Shown in pieces: positions 12,610 through 23,684 of a stretch of DNA of 64,000 bases (the first letter of the stretch is position 1; each line of letters begins with the position of its first letter). The DNA comes from Phyllostachys edulis. Lineage: Eukaryota; Streptophyta; Magnoliopsida; Poales; Poaceae. The notes beneath the pieces were generated by a model. It saw only the letters and a program-made list of their open reading frames with translations. It made no database searches and was not told the DNA's origin. Where the stretch lies: the NCBI GenBank assembly GCA_036346405.1, contig CM070546.1, positions 105,158,826-105,222,825 on the forward strand. The letters are read 5' to 3'. The translations under genes and the position numbers were made by a program.

Positions 12610-13444
12610 ACACCGAGCAATGGGGACCAACCTATCCTTTAGCACTACTTACCACCCTCAAACCGAAGGCCAAACTGAGAGGGTGAATCAAGTATTGGAA
12701 GATCTTCTCCGAGCATGTGTGCTATCCTATAATAAGAATTGGGAGAAGTGCTTGTCATATGCAGAATTCTCCTACAACAATAGCATCCAATCAAGCATTC
12801 AAATGTCACCTTTCGAAGTGCTGTATGGAAGAACTTGTAGGACGCCGTTAAACTGGTTCGAGTCCAGAGAAATACTATTTTATGGTTTGGACTTGGTGAA
12901 GGATGCAGAAGAGCAAGTTTAGTTGATCCGAAACCGCTTGCGAACGGCGTAGTCTCGCCAGAAGAGCTATGCTGACCATCGCCATCGCGAGTTGAGCTTT
13001 GTGGTGAATGATTATGTTTACCTTAAAGTTACACCACTGAAGGGCACGCACCGATTCTAGGTGAATGGAAAGTTAGCGCCTCGTTACATCGGTCTGTTCC
13101 GAATTCTTGCAAAGCATGGAGCTATGACGTATCAATTGGAGCTACCCACCTCTCTATCAGTGGTACATGATACCTTTCATGTCTCGTAACTGAAGAAATG
13201 TCTTCGTGTTCCCACCGAAGCAACCAAGTACGAGAACCTTGATTTGCTACCTGATCTTTCTTACTGGGAGCAACCGATTGGTATTCTGGGTGAAATAGAA
13301 CGCAAGACGAGGAACCGCACCGTCAAGCTTCTGAAAATTCAGTGGAATAACCACACAAAAGAGCAAGCAACTTTGGAGCGTGAGGACCAAATGCGGACTG
13401 AATATCCATACCTTTTCCATATGTTTGAAGTGCCTTCGAATTAA
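12610..13444 (+). pseudogene. pol part 3: integrase C-terminal half and chromodomain
   Basis: Integrase resumes with TNLSFSTTYHPQTEGQTERVNQVLED (about 12623-12700), carrying the catalytic Glu, then YAEFSYNNSIQSS and MSPFEVLYGRTCRTPLNW. A stop at about 12920 breaks it. The C-terminal domain continues to the end. The last about 60 codons (13260-13444: ILGEIERKTRNRTV, LLKIQWNNHTKEQATLERE, EYPYLF) match a chromodomain, which in chromoviruses (Tekay/Del lineage) is thought to steer integration to heterochromatin. Stop TAA is at 13442-13444, about 200 bases before the polypurine tract. Confidence 0.85.
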
Positions 13445-13639
13445 GAAAGGAAAGGTTAAACCAAGCAATGGAAAGAAAAATGTATTAGCAATGCTATGTT
13501 ACCTTGTTAGAATCTTTCAGCGCTATCTTTGAAGGAAATCAGGACAATAGATTGTGCATTTTGATAGAGTTGAAAGAACTGTCTAGAAGCTTTTCAGTCC
13601 AATTTTCGAACTACTCGAATCTCCAAACGAGATTCTCTT

Positions 13640-13652
13640 AAGGGGGTAGGTT
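13640..13652 (+). other. Polypurine tract of the gypsy element
   Basis: AAGGGGGTAGGTT sits directly before the TGTCACGG start of the 3' LTR. In LTR retrotransposons this purine run primes plus-strand DNA. It anchors the LTR start at 13653. Confidence 0.8.
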
Positions 13653-16600
13653 TGTCACGGCCCCATTTTCACTAAATTGAGTTAGTATGCATCTCATGAG
13701 CATGCATGTTATCTTTGGAGCATGTGCATAAATTGTTGCATTTGAAATATTCAAATTAAAGTAAAACTTGCAACTCAAATTGAAACTCCAAAATAAAACT
13801 AAATTAAATACTTGTAAATATATTTGTAAAATAATTTATTTAAATACTAAAATAATTATTATGAATTAATATGATTTTTCTCAAATTTTTAGAATCTAAT
13901 TTAACCTTGATAATAATCCTTGCTCCATTCATATGCATCTTCTATAAAGGATTTTTAAATAAGCAAATAAAACATGAACAGTGTGGTTAGAAAATTTATA
14001 TGGGTTTTATGTCAGCCCAGAAACACCTCTCAAAAATTTTATATTTTTCTAAATTTTATTGCTATATTTAAACCTCGGTCAAAGTAGAAGGGTTTTGATT
14101 TGAACTCAGTCAACTGTTCTAACTTGAACTGAACCACTTTGACTCAATCTGACTCAAACCAATTGACTTGATTGGACCAAACCAGTTCACTGACACCACC
14201 CTCCATCTTGTGCCACTTCACTCCATCACTGATGCCTTGGACCCACCCGTCAAGGTCTTCTTCCCTGCACCGCGGAGAGAGCTCTAGAGCGCAGCTTGAG
14301 CTGGCACTGCGCCCTTGCTCCTCCGTCCATGCAAGCTACCATTGCTTTGCCACCTCTGATGCCATCCATTCTAGTGATGCCACAAAGTAATGTCCTAGTT
14401 GTTCCTGTCGTGGAAGCTCCTCAAAACGCCACCTCATCCTCTCAGCTCCTCAATTGAGCCCGACCTTTTCTCCCTCCTCTCTAAGGCAAACCTCTCATTA
14501 CTTCGTCACTGTTCTCTCCTTTGTATGCCATTTCCATTCTAGCTAACCTGAATCCTTGTCATTGTTCGTAGCTCCTGGCACACCTTAGTGCCATTTTCGT
14601 ATCCAAAGCACGCTCTGAGCGCCACGCCACCACCATGCCATCCTAGTCTCCGGTGAGCTACTTCCTTTCTCTTGAGCGTGAGCACGTGCTATTGGGCATG
14701 AGAAGCATTTCCCCTCACTCAATTTTATCAATGGTCCACAGGAGCATCAGGATTTTGGAAATGCTTGAACTTCGGCCAAAAACACCTCCTTCGTCACCAT
14801 CTCCAGCACGGTGTTTTTTTCTTCAATTCCTCGCTTTGACACCATCTTTTGGGTCTACTTGGGCTATCCTGACCATTATTTTTGCTTCTCTTTGCTCATG
14901 TTCTTGTCTCCATGTGGAGCTCACCGCCACAACTTCGGGCTCTCATCGCCAGCCATCTTTAGAGCACCTTCGGTCCTTTCCTTGGCTTTGGTAGGTTCTC
15001 TTTACCTCATAGGAGCTTTAGCATGCGTTAGTTGGCTTAATGCACTGCCAAATCATCGCAACCGCATGTACCGTAGTTGCACCAACACACATCACCGCAG
15101 CGCCACCGCTAGGGTTCACTGTCGGCCATGCTCCAGCCATCCCTAGAACTAGTGAGCTATGAGGTTCCCATTTATGGCTTTAGATCATGTCGTCGTGGAC
15201 CACATTGCCGGCGATAAGCTGTGCAAAATCGCGCGGAGAAGCTCCTCTACTCTGACCAGCACTGTAGCCAAATGATTAGCTAAATCTGTGTCGGATTAGA
15301 ACTAATTAATGATTAGCTGCGCTTTAATCATTGCTATGTTTCACTGACAAGCAGGCCCCACGAACAGAAATTGAGGAGAGTTATTGAATTTGAATTTGCG
15401 TTGAGTCAATGACATGTGGGCCCGGTGCATTAAGTGCACAGTAAATCGCTCCATGGTCCATGGACCGATGGACCAGGCGTGTGGACCTTCGATCCTTGTG
15501 CTATTCCGTGAACCTAGTTTATGACAGGTGGACCCCACTTGTTAGTAGGTTTTCTCTGGGAATTAAATGAAAAAGAAAAACACTATGCAATAGATCCCAT
15601 GTGTAAATGATAGAGGCTAGATTAGCCTGAGTATAAAAAGTATTTAACACGTTCATAAATCCCGAAATGATTTACTTTTGCACTGAAAATCGGTTAAACT
15701 CCAAAAATTCATAAGTATTTCATTTTAACTCCACATTGAATGAAATCAATTTTTTTAGTTTACATTTTTACTGTAATTTAACTTGAAATAGGTCTGAAAA
15801 TGTTTTTGTCATTGAAAAATTCATAGGAAATCGAAATGAACTACAATTGAACTAAAATTTTCACCTACGTTCATCTAAAATCAGAATATCACTACTGTGT
15901 AATTCTGATGCATTTTTTATCATTTTTTATTTTTTTGTATTCTCGATGTTTATTCGATATCGTTCTTTCTAGACTCTAAATTGCCTAACATGAGTGAATT
16001 CGTGCCCGAGGTTTTCGAAGTTGAGCAAGTGGACTTTTAGCAAGGCAAGCATCATTTTGTATTTATTATTGCACACATATTGATTCCAGAATTTCTACTT
16101 TAGTTTCTTTGAAATGCAATTATACTTGCTTGCATGCTATTTTTGAAGTATGGATATTTTGAGTCTAAATAGCTATATCCTAACACTTGCAAGTTATCCT
16201 TGATATTCCGTATAGTTATGCTTAAGTCAGTTGTCATGTGATATTATTTATCCTTTATATGAATGCTTAGCCATGCAAGTCAGTAGATACGTTAGTTTAG
16301 TTGACGGGGTTACACTACTACAGAAAAGGTTATCACAGACGGTTCAAAATCGTCATCACAGACGGTTTTTCTGAACCGTCTGACTTTATGGATCAGTGAT
16401 GACATGAGTCATCACAGACGGTTTTGAACCGTCTATGATAAGTAATTATCACAAAAAATCGGATTTTGAGCCAAACCAATGAATTGCTGGACAATAGTTT
16501 CCATATGTAACCTCTAGCAAGACAACTAAAATCCAATTAAAATTCTGATGGCAAACACATTATAGGAAAGGGAAACCAAAAGGTTTCACAACATCCCCTC

Positions 16601-17270
16601 CGAATGGGGAAAAAAGAATAAAGTTACAAAGTTAAACTAGCTAGAAACCATATGTGCCTCCAAGCTCCTGAAGAACTTATCGGCTTCTTGGATTGGTTCA
16701 ACACTTCTTCTCTTTGTACCTCACTAGCATATCACAAGCTGTTCTTGCATGTCGTCCGAGTTCGACTCAAGCTCGCTGGCAAGGAGAGATGACTGAAAAC
16801 CTCTGGCGGTGCTCCAGCCTTAGGTAACACAAAATTAAGATCATTTGTTTTACAACAAACAGCCAACAAATTGTGTATGTTTTGGGGATGTACACGTACC
16901 TTCTGGTAGTCTATCTCCTGCAGCAGACAAGGAGCTCCTCCGTATCCCTCCTCCTTGTCATCGTCGGTTGTGTATCCTTGCCAAACCACGATGGGGAATC
17001 GAGGGTGGTCGAGGGAGAGACTGATGGAAGACAAAGCTGGGGTGGCTATAATATATAAGGACAGCGCCAAAACATTTTGCCTCCCGCGCACGCGTTCAAA
17101 AATTTTCAAAATCTCACGCTGCGAATCATAGACGGTTTCATACAAAAATCGTCTGTGACGACATATCACAGACAGTTCTTAATACGAAATGGCTTGAAAT
17201 GCCTAACTCTCTAATTTTTCCATGGCTTGAAATCCCTGCCAAGCCCTGCCGCGGCAAGCCATCGCCCTGC

Positions 17271-17585
17271 CAAACCCTACTACGGTAGAGGATTGGGTAT
17301 CGTGGTAGGGTTTGGGCAGCCAATCCTCTACCGCGCCCCTACCATGGCACCCCATCCTCTATCGTGTCCTTGCCAAGCCCTACCGTGGCAAGCCGTTGCC
17401 CTGCCAAACCCTACCGCGGAAGAGGATTGGGTGCCATGGTAGGGTTTGGGCAGCCAATCCTATGTCGCGCCCCTGCCGTGGCACCCCATCCTCTGCCCTG
17501 CCGCGCCCCTGCCAAGCCCTACCGCGGTAAGCCGTCACCCTACCAAACCCTACCGCGGCAGAGAATTTGGTGCCACGGTCAGGGC
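17271..17585. repeat. GC-rich minisatellite inside the CACTA element
   Basis: Three starts of the motif CAAACCCTAC at 17271, 17405 and 17544 give a period of about 134-139 bp, with about 2.3 copies. The unit also carries 'gaggattgggt', 'agggtttgggcagcc' and 'gcaccccatcctct', so inverted half-units (ccaaaccctac versus gtagggtttgg) lie within each copy. Apparent open frames on both strands reflect this repeat and are not genes. Confidence 0.8.
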
Positions 17586-17603
17586 GCAACAGAGGATTGG
17601 TAT

Positions 17604-17745
17604 TTCAAGTCATGGTAAAATCAGAGAGTTAGTGATTTCAAGCCATGGTAAAATCATGAGTTAGTGATTTCAAGCCATGGTAAGTTATTTCAAGCCATGA
17701 TAAAATCATAGAGTTAATGATTTCAAGCCATGGTAAAATCAGAAA
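17604..17745. repeat. Short tandem repeat, about 30-40 bp unit
   Basis: The phrase 'atttcaagccatggtaa' recurs five times in 17604-17745 with slight changes, separated by 'aatcagagagttagtg'-like spacers. A related 'ccatggcttgaaat' occurs in inverse orientation near 17220. The repeat flanks the minisatellite, as if the captured internal segment had expanded. Confidence 0.7.
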
Positions 17746-18048
17746 TACTTATGATAGACGGTTTTTAATACAAACCGTATGTGGTGAGGACAGTAAATCA
17801 CAGACAGTTCATGTTGAAAACCGTTTGTGAAGTATCACAGACGATTCTGAATAAGAACCATCTGTGATACTCCACATACAGTTTTCAATACGAACCGTCT
17901 GTGATATTACTTCTTCACAGATGGTTTTTAGTGCAGCCAGTAACACAGACGGTCGCTAAACCAAAACCGTCTGTGATTGTATATAATACAGACGGTTTTG
18001 GATAACCATCTGTGATGAGGCGTCCAGTATTAGCCTTTTTGTAGTAGT

Positions 18049-20313
18049 TGTGATACCCCAAATGGATTCGAAAGCGTATTCGTAAGGGAATAAGTAAATT
18101 GGGGTAAGAACTAAATAGAAAATAGAATCAACAGCTTTGAGAGAGGGGGGGTTTCTGCTAAATCCCAGCAACTTGGGCCTGGGCCTTGGCCCATTAGGCC
18201 ATGAGGTGGCCGGCCAAATGGGGGGATGCACCCCTCCCACAAAACCCTAGCCGCCTCCCATTTTTCCCCCTCCTCCTCTTGTGGCCGCCACCCCCATCCC
18301 CTCTCCCCTTGCTGGCCGCCACCCCTGGACCTGGCACCCCCTCCCATGGTGTTTGCCCCTGCTGCTGGCCATGGATCTCGCTCCCCGCTGCCGACCTAGT
18401 GGAGGAAGAAGGGAGGACGCCCGGATTGTTGGCCGGCCAAGAAGAAGGAGAGGAAGGGAAAGAAGGGAGAAAGGAAGGGGAGGGATCACGGGCTGGTGAG
18501 CATTTTCATCAGCGGTTCTTCAAGGGTAAATCACGTTCCCCTTTCGATTAGTTGTTTAATTGAGTAATTAGGTGATATCGGTAGTAGATCTGTTTAGTGT
18601 AGTCTCTGTTGGCTGACGTTTTTGAGAAAGTTAAGCGCGGACTCTGGTCTGGACGCCTCCTAGAAAGTTGTAGGTTATGTCAGTAGCTTTCTGTAGGTTC
18701 TTAGACAACGTCGTTTGGACGAGCGGATTAGGATTTATGAATTTCGCAGAGCTACTATTTAGTAGATCTGTTATAATTCTGACAGCTATTATTAATCAGT
18801 ATTAAGCAGATAGTTAAAGGAGTATTTAGAAGATCCCACCATAACGAAATATGTATGTATTTTGATTAGCTTTCCATAAAGCTAAATAACACGAAATTTG
18901 GATAACTATACTGAAAGATACGATAATTTTGATGTCGCTATCTAGAACCCCTGATGGGAATTAGTTGTTCTGTTAATCAGTTTGGTAAGGGTAGAAGATG
19001 GCCGAATCTGGAAAGCTCCCCAACTAGGTTTAGGTGGGGAATTTGATAATCTTTCCATGAAGTCTAAAAACGCTTCATTTAGATCTTGGATGGAAACGTT
19101 ATAAATTTTTTATTGGGACTGTCTGTTAAGGGAACAGACTGCTGTTTGAAATTTTGGAGTTGGGGTTGCACTAGAGAGTGTAACGATTTCGTAATTGCTT
19201 ATAGCTTTGTTTTGTCCAGTATTGTTATCTTAGAGTGCTTGTTAACTTAATTCAGGTGGGGGATTGGTCCCAGGGGCAGCGCCCTCTTCGCATCCTCTAT
19301 TTTCGCACGGTTGAGGCAAGTACATTCATTGATAGATAATCTATGAGTGTTTGATCATGGTTGCAAGTTATATGTACATATTCATTATGCATGGATGCTA
19401 GAATGATATTTATGTTAATGATTGTGAATGCTAGAAGTATGAGTAAGTTTATTCATGTATGATGCTACTGCTAATACATGTTAATGATGGATAGTGTAAT
19501 TGTTCATGTGCATGATGCTATCATATTTGAGGCTTGGTCACGTGGTGACCAAGCATTTATTTGAGGTCCCCATCATGTATATGACGGGCTTGTGGTCCCC
19601 ACACTTGTGGAGTGTGGGTTGTGGTCCCCATACTTCATGAAGTATGGGCTTTTTGGTCCCTGTGCTTGAGACACGTGCATGGGTATGCATCGACGGTTGC
19701 ATACCCTCGACATCGTAAAATGCAAAGAGAGTCAAAGAGAAAGGATGCATTGTGCATTGCATAAGCATGTGATATGTTATATTGTAAAGATTTGAGAATG
19801 GATGCTAATGTTATTCTTGTGTGTTATAATGTCTTATTATTTGTACTTTGCTGAGTTTGTGGACTCACTCTTGCTGTTGTTTGTGGTTTTAGGTACCTCT
19901 TACAAGAACGGCATGCATGGGAGGGAATAGTCATAAGAGTGGTTGCACATTGGCACTAACCATTCACATTTGAATAGATTGGATTGTTGATTTAGTATTT
20001 GAGTAATCTGCTTAAAGAATTATTTATGATTACTACCTATACTTGGAATAATTTGTAATAGAGTTGATTAGAAGATTATGGATGCCCTTTGGATTATGCT
20101 TTAGTTGTTTAGCATACTTTGGATGATCTGTGATGAATAGTTTAAATTGGATTATTGGAATATTGATTGATGTTATATTAGACTGTTAGAACCTCCGGTA
20201 TAGTCAACCATACAAAGGAGGTTCTGTCGAATTTTAGAGAAATATCTTAGTTTTATTTGGTTAAAATGTTAGTTTAGTAGTAGTCCAGGCTCATGTTGAG
20301 CTGGGGTGTTATA
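18049..20313. mobile_element. Solo LTR (2,265 bp) inside the CACTA right terminus
   Basis: The unit starts TGTGATACCCC and ends GGGGTGTTATA, with near-inverted ends. It is flanked by a perfect GTAGT duplication at 18044-18048 and 20314-20318. The target lies inside the CACTA terminal GTAGTAGTG, leaving one base of the CACTA on the far side. The last dinucleotide is TA rather than CA, probably a later mutation. Contents include a GC-rich block (18180-18500) and a repeated 'ggtccccat/gtggtcccc' phrase (19560-19660). No coding sequence is supported. It is the youngest layer here. Confidence 0.82.
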
Positions 20314-21872
20314 GTAGTGTTATCTCATCAATCATGGGAGACACTGAACTATTGTTTTACCTTTATCACATCTGGTTTCGAGTCTAAAATTTGTTCTTTT
20401 ACACTGGTTTTGATCTGGACAAGTGGCTAGTAGTGTGGGTGCCTTCGTGCACAAGACTCGGGTATGTGGTAGTCTTGGCCGAATCATCAAGGACCGAACT
20501 TGGTCCCGTCGTTAATCCAAGTACCACTAGTACTTCCATACGCGGTGTATGGGCACCGCTTGGTTAAGTAAGGGGAATGTTTTATTGAGTTGGAACACAG
20601 GTGGTGTGAGGGCATCATGTGTGTGATCATGTGTTTGTAGGGATTCGATTGCAATTTATGATGTGCAAGGGAGCACTATTTTTATTTCTATTCATTGTAT
20701 TGGCATTCCCAACACAACTTGCATGTCCTCTTAGCCAATTCTATATATAGCTTGTACTGAGTTGGGGGGGGTCATCTCGGAAGTGGGATTCAACTCAATA
20801 AGATCGTCTTTTTGAAAAATACCGAGTTGCGGTCTCCCCGGCCAACATACCTTACGAAGTGTGTCATTATCCAGAGGCATACGGGCAGATCGTGTCGTAT
20901 GGGTAAGATTGTACTCCCTTGCAGGGTTTAATCTATTCGAATAGCCGTGTCCATGGTTACGGACGACCGCTTGGATTCGAGAGACATCATTGTTAGACTT
21001 AAAAATTAAAATTGACATGGTTGCAACTTGGTATTGGCATAAATGGTGATTCATGCATGTTAATTTGTTAAAGTGGGCTTCCACTTTGATATTGATTGAT
21101 CTATGTTTATATCTTTTTCATTTAAACTTCTTTTGATAAAATTTGTGTTTGTTAAATGACATTTACAAACTAGTATGTGTATGGTTGAAAAATTGTTGCG
21201 TTTCATGCAAAACTAGGCCACTCATTTGATCAACCACTAGCATGTATAATTTTTCCTTTGTGTAAGACTTGCGAGCACCTTTGTACTTAACCAGATTGTC
21301 CATTTTGTTTAGGTGAGGAAGATTACACTATTGACCAATTCGTTAGCGTCGACTTTTGTGACGCTAACGAATAACGTTGTTTCTAACCCCACTCGGTTGC
21401 CTCTGGGAGTTGGGCACACCTTGCTACAAATTTTGCTACATGATACTTTCTTTTCCGCTGCGTACTTCTGTTGATGTTTAAATTTGGCCGGTCGGCCACT
21501 TGTGTGAATTATGGCTATAAGCCCTAGCTTTGGATGTCGTTATGTAATATAATGTATGCCTTGTGTATGACTGAGATTAATGTTGATAAAAGATATTTGT
21601 GTGTTAGCCACTGATCTTGGGAGCTAACACGGGACACATATTTGCAGATTTGAAATGCTATTTGATTCATTTAAGTATGGACTCGAACTGTTGAGAATTG
21701 GCTTGGTGCATACGCCATCGAGTGGTGTGCGGGTCAATTCTCTAGTTGTTGCCAACCGAGTCTTCATATTTTCATGGATTAAATTGGATTTCAGATCTTG
21801 GAGACTCGGAGTTATTTGCGTATGATCTGGAAGGAATATTTCATATGTAAATAACCCGGGGTCCCCACACGT

Positions 21873-23010
21873 TGTAGACACACTGAGTGTATGTACGAGA
21901 ATACAATAAGAATGTTACATAATGGTTTATTGATGAAATTGAATATAGATGATGATGTTTTTTCTATTACAGAATACGTGGGTTACCCCTTTGTAGCTAT
22001 TGGAGGGGTCACAGTTAATACCACTAAAGTCTCATCTAATCTTCACGTGTGTTCCTCTGTTGAGTCTTGAACTGGCACATCTTTTAGCCAACTGTCGTAA
22101 GTTGTCAGATGCACCAATAACCACTCTCACATTGATCATGTGGGAAACTGTCATGTCTCCCGACCAGTTCGCTGGTCGGGGATCACCAAAAACTGTAGGG
22201 TTAATTCCTTATTTGCCATTGGAAGTTGGCGAGCTATCTAAAATGCCATCGAAAAATTGCTCATCCCTTTTTTGCCACTCGTTCTCAACTTTAATCCCTT
22301 TTTTGCCACTCCGGTCAGTTGACCGTGGATTTGATCGTTGACTTGGACGCGAAAAGTCGATTTTTCCCCTAAGTATGCTGAGATCTTTATAATATAGTTC
22401 CAAATTTGTTTGACATAGTAATATAGCAAATTATTTTATATTTTTATGATTTGCAACACATTTTTATCTAAAATCTTTCAAATTACAACAGAAAATTTAA
22501 AGATTTTTAGAGAAAAACTTGTTGCAAATAAAACCCTATAAAAATTACAGAATAATCTACACTATGTCAGAAACTTCTCCTAAAAATTTCACAATTTTTG
22601 GAACTATATTACTATGTCAAACATATCCCTAAAGATCTCAAAGATACTTAGTAAGTAAAATCCACTACCAATCGAATCGAGTGGCAAAAAGGGATTAAAG
22701 TTGAGAACGAGTGGCAAAAAAAGGATGAGCAATTTTTCAATGGCATTTTGGAGAGCTCGCCAACTTCCAATGGCAAATAAGGAATTAACTCAAAACTGTA
22801 TGGTTGTTCGGATGGTGTCCATAGTTGGTCGTCTCATGACACAATCTAGTATGCGACTAGTTTTGTCGTAATAAAGTGTATTAGACTTCCTTTAAATATT
22901 GGTTGTAGGTTCATAACCATTATAAAGTGAGCCTCTGGTATGTGGGCCTACTTTAACAAAGACTTTGACTTTGACTGAAAAGGTTGACCTGATCAAGAAT
23001 CCTCGTCAAC
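21873..23010. mobile_element. Probable small solo LTR holding a Mutator-type MITE
   Basis: Sequence from TGTAGACACAC at 21873 to the AATCCTCGTCA stretch ending at 23008 looks like a short LTR of the RIRE2-like kind; the right end resembles that of 11923-12604 (AATCCTCGTCA). The word CACGT lies at 21868-21872 and 23011-23015 and could be the duplication, though two extra bases after CA leave the border uncertain. Without the 594-bp MITE the unit is about 540 bp. It abuts the 3' LTR end at 21869. Confidence 0.4.
22198..22791. mobile_element. Mutator-type MITE with long inverted ends (594 bp)
   Basis: Terminal inverted repeats of about 115 bp read GGGTTAATTCC... at the left and GAGTTAATTCC... 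on the opposite strand at the right, with only a few differences. A perfect 9-bp duplication AAAACTGTA flanks it (22189-22197 and 22792-22800), the length expected for Mutator-like elements. The inner part holds a 'ggtcagttgaccg' palindrome-like stretch and no coding sequence, so it is non-autonomous. Confidence 0.9.
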
Positions 23011-23015
23011 CACGT

Positions 23016-23684
23016 CAACACGCCGACTTAGCATCCCTTTGCTCCTCAATCTTGCAATATGACTCAGAAACCGTGAAATGATCCTTTTGCCCCGTCCCAT
23101 CATAAACAATACAGGAACAAATATGAATTGGTCCAACAAACACCCATCAAAACTAGGGATGGCAATCATGCTTGATTACCTGTAGGTAAAACCCCTAATA
23201 GAGGTGTGTATGTTTCTATTTTGTGCCCACGGGTATGTTCGTGGGCACAAATATATGCCCGATGGGTAAACAGGCATGGGCATGGGTGAAGCCCACCTGT
23301 GCGTGCTTCACTTGATTGCTCGTGAAACTCTATTGACATATGGGCCTAATTAAATCAGTCGACTGACCACACGTCCACCCTAACAGCCCAATACTAGTCA
23401 CCAACCCACTACCCCAAGCCCCAAATCCCCAATCCCATAATCCCATTCCTACCACCAACTCCACGCCTCCCCCACCCACAGGCGCCTCCCCTTCGATGCA
23501 TCCTCCCCCACCGGTCGCCTCCCCTTCTATGCCTCCTTTGGCCTCCTCTACTTGAACACAGCCCTCTACTCCAACTTACCCAAACCCCCCACAGCTCCCT
23601 CCTCCATCCCCAACTCCCAACAACGCCCCGTCGCCCAAAAGAGGCAAGTTGCAGCCCCAGAATAGGTATGTGTTTCATCCACCT
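23016..23684. other. Unassigned flank, C-rich toward the right
   Basis: No gene is supported. At about 23156 the phrase 'tagggatggcaat' resembles the start of a known plant hAT-type MITE, followed by repeated 'cccacgggta/gggcatggg' stretches, but no matching right end was found. Positions 23395-23660 are C-rich and give chance open frames on both strands. Confidence 0.4.

Larger units (their letters stand above)
16313..20319. mobile_element. Non-autonomous CACTA (En/Spm) element, interrupted by an LTR
   Basis: The left end is CACTACTACAG and the right end is the complement of that type, CTTTTTGTAGTAGT followed by a final G at 20319. A 3-bp duplication TTA flanks the element (16310-16312 and 20320-20322), as expected for CACTA. 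Subterminal repeats of the type CACAGACGGTT / AACCGTCTGTG recur in both orientations near both ends (16335-16440 and 17755-18000), typical of transposase binding arrays. The element's own sequence is about 1.74 kb and has no transposase gene, so it would need a transposase supplied in trans. A solo LTR inserted between positions 18048 and 20314. Confidence 0.85.
13653..21869 (+). mobile_element. 3' LTR of the gypsy element, split by nested insertions
   Basis: The LTR begins TGTCACGGCCCC directly after the polypurine tract and ends GTCCCCACA, matching the 5' LTR end. Without the nested CACTA and solo LTR (16310-20319) it is about 4.2 kb. Segments 15271-16084 and 21097-21869 align with the 5' LTR. 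Segments 16085-16309 and 20323-21096 are absent from the 5' LTR. The conserved LTR core with a perfect palindrome CTATTCGAATAG is at 20933-20944. GC-rich frames at 14172-15146 are not recognised as genes. Confidence 0.88.

Noticed and set aside
18201..18551. Frame of 116 codons in the GC-rich block of a solo LTR
   Set aside because: Low complexity, mirrored by minus-strand frames, and inside an LTR with mapped borders.
23156..23320. Start of a hAT-type MITE ('tagggatggcaat')
   Set aside because: No inverted partner or 8-bp duplication was found to the right before or after the 6-kb LTR, so it was not called as an element.
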